From Methanobacteriota archaeon (GTDB taxonomy: Archaea > Thermoplasmatota > Poseidoniia > Poseidoniales > Poseidoniaceae), in assembly GCA_002689345.1 (NCBI GenBank), contig NZFU01000021.1, forward strand, positions 1 through 41,567: DNA of 41,567 nucleotides, in the 5' to 3' direction. Made by a program: the position numbers and the translations under genes. This document shows, one piece after another, positions 27,522 through 35,621 of this stretch (the first letter of the stretch is position 1; each line of letters opens with the position of its first letter). The notes under the pieces are model-generated. The model ran no database searches and was not told the DNA's origin. It saw only the letters and a list, made by a program, of their open reading frames with translations.

Positions 27522-28501
27522 GAATTCATTGTTTAGGAGGCGGTTTGGTCGGGCTCTTTGTCACTCAGCGTCTGGTTAATTCAGGATTTGAGGTACACCT
27601 CTATGATATTGTTAATCGTGATACTGATGCCATATTCCATCATGGAGATGCTTTAGGTTTCAGCCATGATGAAGCTCAGTTAATCATCAACATGTTACCT
27701 GGTTCTCTTGGAAGTAAAGCGACTGAAATGCTAAAGGATTCAGGACAAAGAATTGTTGATTTATCATTTAGTGAAGAAACGCCAGACCGTTTACAAAATG
27801 TAAACAGTTCAATTTTGTGGGACGTAGGAATAGCCCCTGGTTTGTCGAATATGTTGGTTGCGATGGCACTTCGAGAATTTGGCAGTCTAGATAGTGTCAG
27901 CATCAAGGTTGGAGGTAATCCTCAGCAACCCGATGGCAATTGGTCATACATGGCCCCATTCTCACCACATGATGTGATTGCAGAATATACTCGCCCAGCA
28001 AGAGTGATACAGAATGGAAAGCAAGTCGAAGTTGCTGCAATGACGGAATTACATTCTATCGATGCGAATGGCCGGAATATGGAAGCATTCTTGACCGATG
28101 GTCTTCGCTCTTTGCTCAATCTACCTGCGAAGAAAATGGGAGAGTACACCGTTAGATGGCCCGGACACATACAGAAGTATCAGCAAACAGATTTGACTCC
28201 TGACCAGTTAGTTGAGGCATGGAGATTGGATTCAAGTAAGAAGGAATTCACATGGATGGAAGTTCATATCACTTCAGGGAGTGAACAACGTAAGTGGATT
28301 ATTGAAGATGGTGGGATGAATGGTGATTCTAGTATGGCTAGAACTACAGGTCTGGTTACATCTTGTTGTGCAATAGCTTGGGCTGAGCATCCAGACCTAC
28401 TATCACCTGGTGTTCACGCACCTGAAGATTTACCCGATGATGTGATACAATCAATCATCGAAGTGATGCGCTCAGAAGGAGTCTCTATCGTTCTACAGTG
28501 A
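27518..28501 (+). CDS. Saccharopine-dehydrogenase-like oxidoreductase
   Basis: 327 residues, from a TTG overlapping the gshA stop by four bases. The N-terminus is a Rossmann fold (IHCLGGGLVGLFVTQRLVNSGFEV split by the GxGxxG-like turn) followed by LINMLPG and WDVGIAPGLSNMLV, which match the saccharopine dehydrogenase / lysine 6-dehydrogenase / carboxynorspermidine dehydrogenase superfamily. The C-terminal half contains the domain that binds the amino-acid substrate, ending GVHAPEDLPDD. These enzymes make or break secondary amines between an amino acid and an oxo acid, with NAD(P). Substrate unknown. It sits third in an operon with asnB and gshA. Confidence 0.75.
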   Translation: MRIHCLGGGLVGLFVTQRLVNSGFEVHLYDIVNRDTDAIFHHGDALGFSHDEAQLIINMLPGSLGSKATEMLKDSGQRIVDLSFSEETPDRLQNVNSSILWDVGIAPGLSNMLVAMALREFGSLDSVSIKVGGNPQQPDGNWSYMAPFSPHDVIAEYTRPARVIQNGKQVEVAAMTELHSIDANGRNMEAFLTDGLRSLLNLPAKKMGEYTVRWPGHIQKYQQTDLTPDQLVEAWRLDSSKKEFTWMEVHITSGSEQRKWIIEDGGMNGDSSMARTTGLVTSCCAIAWAEHPDLLSPGVHAPEDLPDDVIQSIIEVMRSEGVSIVLQ

Positions 28502-28516
28502 TTCGGAGTTTTCCAT

Positions 28517-29164
28517 ATGAAAAGAGTTGCAATTTATGCATTGACAATAGCAATAGGGCTATTCGTAAGTGCAGAATATGGTGAATGGCCGGTAAATATC
28601 TGGTGCATTTCACTTTTCATGGCCCTATACATCAGGGCGGAAAGGAAAGAAAGAATCGAGATGATTACAGTATTAGCATTTGCAACTCCAATGGAGTTGT
28701 TTTTCAGTGAAGTATGGTTAATTTACGAATATCAGCGTGACCTAATGCCATTGTTTGTACCAGTTGGACATTGGTTTTTATTCGATGCAGGGCGAAGAAT
28801 ATCACAGTATTTGCCTGTCAAAAAAGCGATGTATTCCCTGATTCCCTTCATACCATTAGTGATCTATGGTGTTTGGACAGGGGGAGATACCTCTGGCCTA
28901 ATCTTGTTATTATTGGTACTTGGATTTACCAAATGGGGCCCACAGCCCGCACTATACGCCACGATGGCATGGGTGGCATTGTTAATGGAATTGTGGGGCA
29001 CATATTTGGCAAACTGGACATGGGCAAATGAAGTGCCATGGACTGGATTAACCGCTTGGAATCCCCCATTATTAGTTGGGGCATTTTACTGTCTTGGAGA
29101 TTTATTGGTTAACCTATCAGTCGCGAGGTTTGAAGGTGAGCACCCCTTGGAGGAGTCTGAATGA
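28517..29164 (+). CDS. Polytopic membrane protein, unknown
   Basis: Not recognised. 215 residues with about six to seven hydrophobic helices, starting at ATG 28517 15 bases after the dehydrogenase stop. Conserved-looking polar features inside helices (MELFFSEVW, PVGHWFLFD, MELWGTYLANWTW, WNPPLLVGAFYCLGDLL) suggest a ligand or catalytic site in the membrane rather than a plain anchor. The last codons overlap the ferredoxin start (ATGA). Co-transcription with the ferredoxin suggests a redox role, which is inference. Confidence 0.65.
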   Translation: MKRVAIYALTIAIGLFVSAEYGEWPVNIWCISLFMALYIRAERKERIEMITVLAFATPMELFFSEVWLIYEYQRDLMPLFVPVGHWFLFDAGRRISQYLPVKKAMYSLIPFIPLVIYGVWTGGDTSGLILLLLVLGFTKWGPQPALYATMAWVALLMELWGTYLANWTWANEVPWTGLTAWNPPLLVGAFYCLGDLLVNLSVARFEGEHPLEESE

Positions 29165-29493
29165 CATCCTCTGAGGATTTGGCAAAGCGTCGTGCAGCGG
29201 AGGCTGAACGAATTGCAATTTCTCTGGCTAGGCAGAAAGGAGAGCGTCGTTCTTCGATTAAAGGTGGAGAAGGAACCGTTGCTTGGGTAACCGAGAAATT
29301 GTGTATTGGTTGTGACCAATGTACAATCGTGTGCGATGATGATGCCATTGAATTATATTTCAAAGATATGCAATCCCCTCTTTTAGAGGTTCCAAGTAAC
29401 AGAAAAGCGAAAATCATTCGCGATGCATGTACTGGTTGTAGATTATGTGTGCTAGCATGCCCTACTGATGCGATTACAATGATAGATAGGTGA
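29161..29493 (+). CDS. 2[4Fe-4S] ferredoxin-like protein
   Basis: 110 residues. Two full cluster motifs: CIGCDQCTIVC and CTGCRLCVLACP. In the first, the usual Pro after the last Cys is Asp (CD), while the second has the standard CP. The N-terminal ~35 residues are charged and helical (LAKRRAAEAERIA), beyond a minimal ferredoxin, and may bind a partner. It overlaps the preceding membrane protein by four bases (ATGA) and the following small membrane protein by four bases (GTGA), a sign of translational coupling. It probably carries electrons for the membrane proteins or enzymes of this operon. Confidence 0.9.
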   Translation: MTSSEDLAKRRAAEAERIAISLARQKGERRSSIKGGEGTVAWVTEKLCIGCDQCTIVCDDDAIELYFKDMQSPLLEVPSNRKAKIIRDACTGCRLCVLACPTDAITMIDR

Positions 29494-29774
29494 TTTATTT
29501 GTCCAAACAACCAGAACACGAAGGAGCACAGAGATTTGGTGGAGAGTTTGGCCCAGCACGTGGCCCTAATACAACAGGAGTTTCTCTTTCGACATTCAAG
29601 ATGCTGGTTTGGGTATCTAATATCGGAGGTCTTCTACTTGTTGTATTTGCCTTGGAATTTTTGTTTGTCGAGCAAAAATTCGGCCTGGGCTTAGGTTTCC
29701 TAATAGCTGGAGTTTTAGTTGCAATGTTCCCCTCTAATTATGAAATTAGAGGAATGGACGAAGATGAATCTTGA
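29490..29774 (+). CDS. Small two-helix membrane protein
   Basis: About 94 residues from GTG 29490 (TTG 29499 is an alternative start). After a ~35-residue hydrophilic segment come two membrane helices (LVWVSNIGGLLLVVFALEFLFV and GLGLGFLIAGVLVAMF), and an acidic end (MDEDES). Not recognised. The four-base overlap with the ferredoxin stop suggests that the two proteins are made in balance, for example as membrane dock and electron carrier. It ends 4 bases before the end of the convergent SAP-domain gene. Confidence 0.6.
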   Translation: MIYLSKQPEHEGAQRFGGEFGPARGPNTTGVSLSTFKMLVWVSNIGGLLLVVFALEFLFVEQKFGLGLGFLIAGVLVAMFPSNYEIRGMDEDES

Positions 29775-29778
29775 ATCC

Positions 29779-30549
29779 TCAGTCCACTCTGAATTTTTCT
29801 TTACACATTGGACAGCGTACATTACCAGAGAAATCGCTTGGAACTTTGAGTGACTTGGAGCAATGGTCACAGGAAATAACAACCTTATCCTCTACACTTG
29901 GGGGTGTAGAATTCGTTGATTGTGCAGAACTGCGCACCGTATTCACTTTACCGATTACAGAGTTGAATAATTGTGATTCTCCTTCCTTAAACTCATTTGG
30001 AGCAGCCAATAATGGAATACTAACTATCATTATACAACTTGCTGAACAGCAGATTGTCCATTCTAGTGGAAATACATCTCCCATTCCAATAGAAAGTGGG
30101 CTGAATTCATTATGATAAATTATTGATAATGAACCTGAAATTAATAGAACTATCAATGTCCCATAAATCCCCTCTTTATGGCCCTGCATTGTAATTACTC
30201 CACATAACAAGTAACCTAATCCAAGGGCTATGGCAATAAGTGCCTCAAAACCTGAACCTTCTCCATCGAAAGTCAAGAACATCATTCCAACGTATGATCT
30301 AAACATTGCATAAAATATAATCAGAAGACCCCAAACTACTGGAAACACTTTGCTAGTATTTTCCAATCTGATAATTTGTGGTGCGAATTGAGTCATTTGT
30401 TGCATAGGAATATTCACTTGCTGAGGTAATTCACCCTCATCATCTTCCATCAAGCGAATTACAACTTCAGCCTTATTGCCACTAACACGCAATCCTCTAT
30501 CCTTACACATAGTTTTGAGTTGGATTAGAGTCATACTGTCGTAATTCAT
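29779..30549 (-). CDS. Membrane protein with N-terminal SAP domain and C-terminal zinc ribbon
   Basis: 256 residues. The first ~35 fit a SAP domain (MTLIQLKTMCKDRGLRVSG then NKAEVVIRLME), usually a DNA-binding helix-extended-helix motif. Four to five predicted membrane helices follow (for example FPVVWGLLIIFYAMF and LIVLLISGSLSIIY). The C-terminus is a zinc ribbon with CDHC and CPMC 18 residues apart (ISCDHCSKSLKVPSD, GNVRCPMCKEKF). Both soluble ends are probably cytoplasmic. Function unknown. It could tether DNA or nucleic acid to the membrane, which is inference; SAP domains also appear as protein-binding modules. Confidence 0.7.
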   Translation of the reverse strand: MNYDSMTLIQLKTMCKDRGLRVSGNKAEVVIRLMEDDEGELPQQVNIPMQQMTQFAPQIIRLENTSKVFPVVWGLLIIFYAMFRSYVGMMFLTFDGEGSGFEALIAIALGLGYLLCGVITMQGHKEGIYGTLIVLLISGSLSIIYHNEFSPLSIGMGDVFPLEWTICCSASCIMIVSIPLLAAPNEFKEGESQLFNSVIGKVNTVRSSAQSTNSTPPSVEDKVVISCDHCSKSLKVPSDFSGNVRCPMCKEKFRVD

Positions 30550-30582
30550 AACATCGACTAAACCTATTCATTAATCAATATT

Positions 30583-30598
30583 AACCCGTTTTCGGGTT
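30583..30598 (-). terminator. Hairpin after the cytochrome b/Hdr-like operon
   Basis: AACCCG, loop of four, CGGGTT form a perfect 6-bp stem 11 bases past the stop of the fusion gene as read on the minus strand, followed there by AATATTGATTAATG. It likely ends the respiratory operon transcript; the following AT-rich tract also holds the promoter region of the SAP-domain gene. Confidence 0.45.
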
Positions 30599-30608
30599 TG
30601 ATACTTGA

Positions 30609-33422
30609 TTATGCTTCAGCAGGAACATGCACGGTTGCAGTTTCTTCAGCCATCGATTTCTTCGCCTCTACTTGACGAGCAAGGAAAGAGACAACATCTA
30701 GAATCTCGATGTCATATTTCTCTTCATCTTCGAATTTGAGACATTCAAAGTGTGAAACACATTTTGGACAAGATGTAATCATCATATCTGCTCCCGTATT
30801 TTTTATTTCTTCCATACGAGAAACTCTCAAGGAACGAGCGTTTTCATTACATGACATCATGCTTGAAACTCCACAGCACATTGCATCTTCACCGTGATGC
30901 TCCATCTCAACAAGTTCAACACCTTCAACGCCTGCTACCAGTTCACGTGGCTCATCATAGATGCCCATTTGTCGACCAAGTCTACATGGGTCATGATAAG
31001 TTACTGTCAACTCATCTTCAGCCTTCATCTTCATGTCAAATCCATTCTCGATTAGGTATTCAGTGGTATGCATTACCTTGACCCCTTCTAACTCATAGTC
31101 ACGTGCAAATGTACGGAAACATTCAGCACATGAAGAGACTAGAGTATCGATTCCAGAAGCTTCAATCTTCTTTTGGTTGTATGATTTTAGTTTGTCGAAA
31201 ACTTCGTCAAGTCCCTGCCACTTTTGATCGTGGCCACAACACTTCAAGAAATCACGGCCAAGGTATGAAACCTCAGTGCCCATTTCCTCGAATAATGTAA
31301 ATGCAGCGTTTGTGGTGTCTCCTAAGTTCATGTCACCTTCATTGAGGTGGCTGAATACCATTTCTTGGTCTAGGTAGTCGACGCATCCAGGATAGTATCC
31401 AACATTGGAATCGATTGGATAGTCCTTTACCGATACGAAGTCTTTGTCGCTGTCTTCTTCCGCTTCTGCAGCAAGAACTGCTTGTAATACTGTGTGTGGT
31501 ATTTCTGCGGCAGGTCCCCCTACAATTAGAGAGCGGCGAATATCTACGTATGAATCGTAATCCACAAGTTGAGGGCATGCATTGGTACATGCGGTACAGG
31601 TTAGACAGGAATACATCGGAACTCCATCATCTTCATTATTCCAAGAGTTGTAAATGATGTTCAACTTGTCTCCAGCATTGAATAATCTAACAGGGCAAGC
31701 ATCATCACAAAGGTCACATCCGTAACATTTGTTCATTTCGAATTCGTATCCTCTTGCCATATTTCTTAGTATTACGAATACAATCGCTCCTGCGGTTAGA
31801 CATGGAATGAACATTGCATAGGTTAGTTTAGCATCCAGAGACTTTGGATTTGAATGGTATGTTGGGTTTACAATAACTCCCATGTTCTCACCTTCTAATT
31901 CCATATCTAAGGAATTAGAGATGTCGACAACGTGTCCTGCTAATCCATTACCAGCATCATCATCGTACAATAGAAGTGGCTGGAATGCCTTAATTGTCAA
32001 GGTTGTTTCAACGGTTACACTTTCGTTGGTCCTTAGACCATCAGTGGATTCAACTGTGAATACATAATCATAGATTCCAGCTTCCAGTTCAATACCTGTT
32101 TCACCAGTATTACAATCGGTTTCAATAACAGTTTTATCGGTATCATGTTCTGAGATTACAAGGCTTGATACAATCATACTAGATGTTGAATCTCCTCCGT
32201 CAATAATAACCTCACTCGCTCTAGTAGCGCAAGTAGCATCGACTGGAACTGTTTTGAAATCTACATCATCAGGCCAATACTGGTCTGTGATGATGAATGA
32301 ACCAGTTGCATAGATCGAATCATCGGCTGAATAGTTGCTAATTCTCATAGCACCATTTGTTCCCACTGCGGCATCTAGGTCTTGTTGATGACCGTTTTCA
32401 TCTGAGAAATCTATCAGATAATATCTCGCGGGTTGGTATATGTTCCAATCCATCCAAGCAGCTGCAGGAACAATCTCGCCATCGAATCCTTGAGCATCCA
32501 TGAATTCATTACGCTCATGAACATGAATATCAGTTGGCTGAGAGCGCATGTCCTCTAACTCATCATAATCTGCAATCGTTAGAAGTCCTTTAGCATCCCA
32601 GAATCCATTGTCATAAACAGGGTATGATACCACACTAGCAGCGGTTGCAACAATGAATGCTCCAACAATTAATTTCTTTCCATGTGCGGGAGTAAATCTT
32701 GCACCCCATGCATTATTGAAAAGCCACTTAGCAATGAAGTAGATTACAATCCATAACAGAATACCCGTCATTATCCACGGTATCATATTGAATAAATCAG
32801 CAATCCAAGGGTCCCTCGTACCACAAATCAAATCTCCATGGCTATCGAGTTTACAGTAATCGCTCCTATTCTTCCCATACAATTCGAGGAAGATATTGAT
32901 TGAGAATACCGAGATGAACCAAATGTGAGCCAGGTAAACAGCACCAGCACTTGCAAACCAAGGGTCTTCAACTGGGCGCTTTTCACGTCCGCCTAGGAAT
33001 GGAGGCAATGCAAGGATTCCGACAGGGATTCCAGTCAGGAATGCACCCCACCATGCAGCGTTCCATGGGAAGGAAGGCTGTCCGAAGAAATCGCCGACCG
33101 GACCTAATGGTACGTCGAACTGAGGAAGATATTCTCCCCATCTTAGGTATCCATAAGAGAACAATACATACCAGTCAGGGAATACGAAACCTGCTTGTGC
33201 GAAAGGATCTGCTGCACTGTGCAATGGTGGTGGAATTAGCCATGCATAGAATAGTAATACACATCCCATAAACGCGAAGATTAGGGTGTCACGAAGGACT
33301 TCATGTGGCCAGAAACCATGTCCTGTACGAGTCCGCATCCTTCTTTCATCAGCAGTTTCTAGTTTCTCTTTTTCATCCATGTAGGACGAAGCAACTGCGC
33401 CAAGATTCTCTATTAATCCCAT
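30609..33422 (-). CDS. Cytochrome b C-terminal domain fused to HdrD/GlpC-type Fe-S oxidoreductase
   Basis: 937 residues. Residues 38-110 match the C-terminal part of cytochrome b / b6f subunit IV: HEVLRDTLIFAF, IPPPLHSAADP, and the Qo-site motif PEWY as PDWY (82-85), followed by LRWG. About five membrane helices lie before residue 268. A ~265-residue soluble insert (268-532, beta-rich, part resembling an Ig-like fold) comes next, then a membrane helix (533-553). The C-terminal part has two 4Fe-4S motifs (Cys 566/569/572/576 and 606/609/612/616) and two CCG domains (Cys 680, 728, 729, 765, 768 and 813, 849, 850, 885, 888). Helix count puts the insert outside and the Fe-S part inside the cell. 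A GGAGG ribosome-binding site precedes the ATG. CCG modules normally act on heterodisulfides, lactate, glycerol phosphate or glycolate. Confidence 0.9.
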   Translation of the reverse strand: MGLIENLGAVASSYMDEKEKLETADERRMRTRTGHGFWPHEVLRDTLIFAFMGCVLLFYAWLIPPPLHSAADPFAQAGFVFPDWYVLFSYGYLRWGEYLPQFDVPLGPVGDFFGQPSFPWNAAWWGAFLTGIPVGILALPPFLGGREKRPVEDPWFASAGAVYLAHIWFISVFSINIFLELYGKNRSDYCKLDSHGDLICGTRDPWIADLFNMIPWIMTGILLWIVIYFIAKWLFNNAWGARFTPAHGKKLIVGAFIVATAASVVSYPVYDNGFWDAKGLLTIADYDELEDMRSQPTDIHVHERNEFMDAQGFDGEIVPAAAWMDWNIYQPARYYLIDFSDENGHQQDLDAAVGTNGAMRISNYSADDSIYATGSFIITDQYWPDDVDFKTVPVDATCATRASEVIIDGGDSTSSMIVSSLVISEHDTDKTVIETDCNTGETGIELEAGIYDYVFTVESTDGLRTNESVTVETTLTIKAFQPLLLYDDDAGNGLAGHVVDISNSLDMELEGENMGVIVNPTYHSNPKSLDAKLTYAMFIPCLTAGAIVFVILRNMARGYEFEMNKCYGCDLCDDACPVRLFNAGDKLNIIYNSWNNEDDGVPMYSCLTCTACTNACPQLVDYDSYVDIRRSLIVGGPAAEIPHTVLQAVLAAEAEEDSDKDFVSVKDYPIDSNVGYYPGCVDYLDQEMVFSHLNEGDMNLGDTTNAAFTLFEEMGTEVSYLGRDFLKCCGHDQKWQGLDEVFDKLKSYNQKKIEASGIDTLVSSCAECFRTFARDYELEGVKVMHTTEYLIENGFDMKMKAEDELTVTYHDPCRLGRQMGIYDEPRELVAGVEGVELVEMEHHGEDAMCCGVSSMMSCNENARSLRVSRMEEIKNTGADMMITSCPKCVSHFECLKFEDEEKYDIEILDVVSFLARQVEAKKSMAEETATVHVPAEA

Positions 33423-33439
33423 ATTTCAAACCTCCAATA

Positions 33440-34306
33440 TCAGTGCGGCTCCGCAATTCCTTGAACCCATACAATGAACAAATGTATTATGATCAATGTA
33501 GTTACAATAACCGGCAAAATAAACACGTGAATGAAATACATACGTGTTACTGTGCGATGAGATAGTGATGATCCTCCGAATAATAATGTAGCAATATATT
33601 TCCCAATAAGAGGAGTTGAATTTGCGAGATTGATTCCAATTACAGCAGCTCCATATGCTAGGCTATCCCAAGGTAGTAGGTATCCTGAATATCCAAAGAC
33701 AATAGTCAATGCCATGAGTGCAACTCCAATCAACCAATTCAGTTCACGAGGGTTTCTGTAAGCGCCTGTGAAGTATACTCTACACATGTGGAGGAATACT
33801 GATGCTACCATGAAGTGTGTACCCCAATGGTGTACTGCGCGGATAATATAGCCGAACGGCAACTGTGTCATGATGAATTGCATACTTGCGTATGCAGGAG
33901 ATGGGTCTCCTTCTCCGCCAGGGACATAGTAGATTCCAAGAACAGTTCCTGTGATAACTAGGATGATGAATGATAGGAATGAAATTCCTCCTAAGCAGTA
34001 TAACGGGTACCAATACCAAATGATTCTCAACTTATACTTCTCAGCGTGTGTTAGTGGCATCTGCCTGTGCATGTTGTAGTATGCACCTTTGCTCATGTTC
34101 CAATAATCCTGTATTCTGAAACGAGTATCTAGGAACGAGAATACCCAGAGGAACGTTCTCTCAGCGAATCCCATCTTGCCGCTAGTTTCTACAGCGCGTA
34201 GAATCTCACGGCGAGGGATGTCCTCGTTTTCCTTACGAAGTGTAAATGCAATCAAGACAATGATGAATGCAATAAAGAACCAAAGTACCCAGAATATTGT
34301 GCTCAT
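33440..34306 (-). CDS. Cytochrome b, N-terminal (b6-type) subunit
   Basis: 288 residues. Four haem ligand histidines lie at family spacing: H159 and H173, then H260 and H275 (14 and 15 apart, as in cytochrome b6). GYSGYLLPWDSLAYGA is the conserved segment after helix C. An extra membrane helix at the extreme N-terminus (residues 3-22) and a ~70-residue polar stretch precede the core and are not usual. With the Rieske protein and the C-terminal domain in the next gene it forms a bc-type quinol oxidase core in the cytoplasmic membrane. The ATG has a GAGGTGA ribosome-binding sequence. The split between N- and C-terminal parts follows the b6f layout. Confidence 0.94.
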   Translation of the reverse strand: MSTIFWVLWFFIAFIIVLIAFTLRKENEDIPRREILRAVETSGKMGFAERTFLWVFSFLDTRFRIQDYWNMSKGAYYNMHRQMPLTHAEKYKLRIIWYWYPLYCLGGISFLSFIILVITGTVLGIYYVPGGEGDPSPAYASMQFIMTQLPFGYIIRAVHHWGTHFMVASVFLHMCRVYFTGAYRNPRELNWLIGVALMALTIVFGYSGYLLPWDSLAYGAAVIGINLANSTPLIGKYIATLLFGGSSLSHRTVTRMYFIHVFILPVIVTTLIIIHLFIVWVQGIAEPH

Positions 34307-34315
34307 ATCTTCACC

Positions 34316-35164
34316 TCAGTCGCAATAGGTCAGCCAGCCCGTGTAATCTGTAGACGCCTCAATGGTGTCTCCATTCATAATGATAGGAATAATTGGTAAT
34401 CCTACAGGCGCAGGTCCACCTGCACGTCGAATTCCTAAGTATTCGAAAGATGCTCCAGTTGAACGGTTAGCATTTCTGTTGACTTCAATAGCGGTGGGGT
34501 CGAATCGGCTTGAGTGGCATATGCAGAACATTTTACTTCCACCATCATCTCCTCCACCAGGAGTCCAGTTGTCATCTGTGAATGAGTTTGAGACCAGTTG
34601 CCATCCAGGGATACAACAAAGATGTGTGCATCTTGAGAAACTCATTACTAGATTGTTATTTGGATCGAAAATATCTGGGTTACCTAGTAGGTATTCTGTG
34701 GCGTGGCCGACATAATTTCCTCCAATGTCATAGCCTGCCATTTCTTGGAAACGTGGTGAATTGTCTGCAATCGGTGTTACCGCATTAGTTGCGTGAGGCA
34801 CATAGTTGACAATTACAGGAAGGCCATTCCACACACCCTGTGCTCCAGACATACCTACATTTGAGTTAGCGGCTTCAGTTTCAAAGTCCGATTTCATCAT
34901 TGGTTGGAGGTGTTTTGCCCCATACCATGCTTCATCTTCACGACCCTTGGCCCAATACAGAACCGAAGCATCTCCTCCGCCTCCACCTGATGGTGGAAGT
35001 AAAATTGATGCGAAACCAAGTGCTCCAAGTGTTGCTGCTAATACTCCACCTACTGCATTGAATCCATGGCGCATAAATTGGCGGCGGTTAACCGACATGG
35101 CCCCATCTTCAATCAATGAGGTCCCATCGATAGCTGGTGCTGGTCTTAATTTCATATCATCCAT
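34316..35164 (-). CDS. Rieske 2Fe-2S protein with Tat signal
   Basis: 282 residues from ATG 35164, five bases after the upstream stop; an ATG further upstream would overlap that gene. A twin-arginine signal NRRQFMRHG followed by a hydrophobic stretch predicts folded export and membrane anchoring. The cluster motifs are CTHLCC (about 179-184) and CICHSSRFDP (about 214-223), giving the two Cys and two His ligands plus the disulfide pair; the common CTHLGC and CHGS are CTHLCC and CHSS here. It takes electrons from quinol oxidised at cytochrome b and passes them to a high-potential acceptor outside the cell. It has a long linker between the anchor and the Rieske fold. Confidence 0.94.
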   Translation of the reverse strand: MDDMKLRPAPAIDGTSLIEDGAMSVNRRQFMRHGFNAVGGVLAATLGALGFASILLPPSGGGGGDASVLYWAKGREDEAWYGAKHLQPMMKSDFETEAANSNVGMSGAQGVWNGLPVIVNYVPHATNAVTPIADNSPRFQEMAGYDIGGNYVGHATEYLLGNPDIFDPNNNLVMSFSRCTHLCCIPGWQLVSNSFTDDNWTPGGGDDGGSKMFCICHSSRFDPTAIEVNRNANRSTGASFEYLGIRRAGGPAPVGLPIIPIIMNGDTIEASTDYTGWLTYCD

Positions 35165-35168
35165 AAGA

Positions 35169-35621
35169 TCACCAATTGTATTCTCTCCAGTCCTTCTGAT
35201 GTTCAGGGACATACTTGTTTTGGCTATGCTTGACAATGATGGTATTTGGTAGAACCCACTTCATGTAAACTATGCCCATCATAATTAGAGTGCTAGTTCC
35301 CATTGCCAAGTGGTAGGATAATAGTTGTTGGTCCCAAGCCGAGCCATTTAGTAGACCGTATAGCATGGTTCCGAACCAGTACAAGCTCCAGAATATTCCC
35401 CATCCAAAGAAGAATATAGTCAGTGCTGAACTTCCAGATGGGGCTAATGATGCTGAAACAACGGTTCCTGATTCTGCAAGATTGAACACGCCGTGGTTAA
35501 TGGCAGCATCCATTTGCTCTTCGGTCAAGGCAGCATCTTCAAGAGCGGTTCTAGCATCTTTGACGCTGACCTTGCCCGAGGCAACCTTTTCCAATAATTG
35601 GGTAATGGTATCTTTTGCCAT
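35169..35621 (-). CDS. Small membrane protein of the bc-type operon
   Basis: 150 residues, ATG at 35619-35621 overlapping the upstream stop in a TGATG arrangement, with AGGTGA before it. The N-terminal ~50 residues form a soluble helical segment (ITQLLEKVASGKVSVKDARTALEDA), followed by a hydrophobic region with about two helices (TIFFFGWGIFWSLYWFGTMLYGLL and LLSYHLAMGTSTLIMMGIVYMKWVL). No family recognised and no haem motif. The fixed place directly before the Rieske gene suggests an accessory or assembly subunit. Confidence 0.65.
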   Translation of the reverse strand: MAKDTITQLLEKVASGKVSVKDARTALEDAALTEEQMDAAINHGVFNLAESGTVVSASLAPSGSSALTIFFFGWGIFWSLYWFGTMLYGLLNGSAWDQQLLSYHLAMGTSTLIMMGIVYMKWVLPNTIIVKHSQNKYVPEHQKDWREYNW

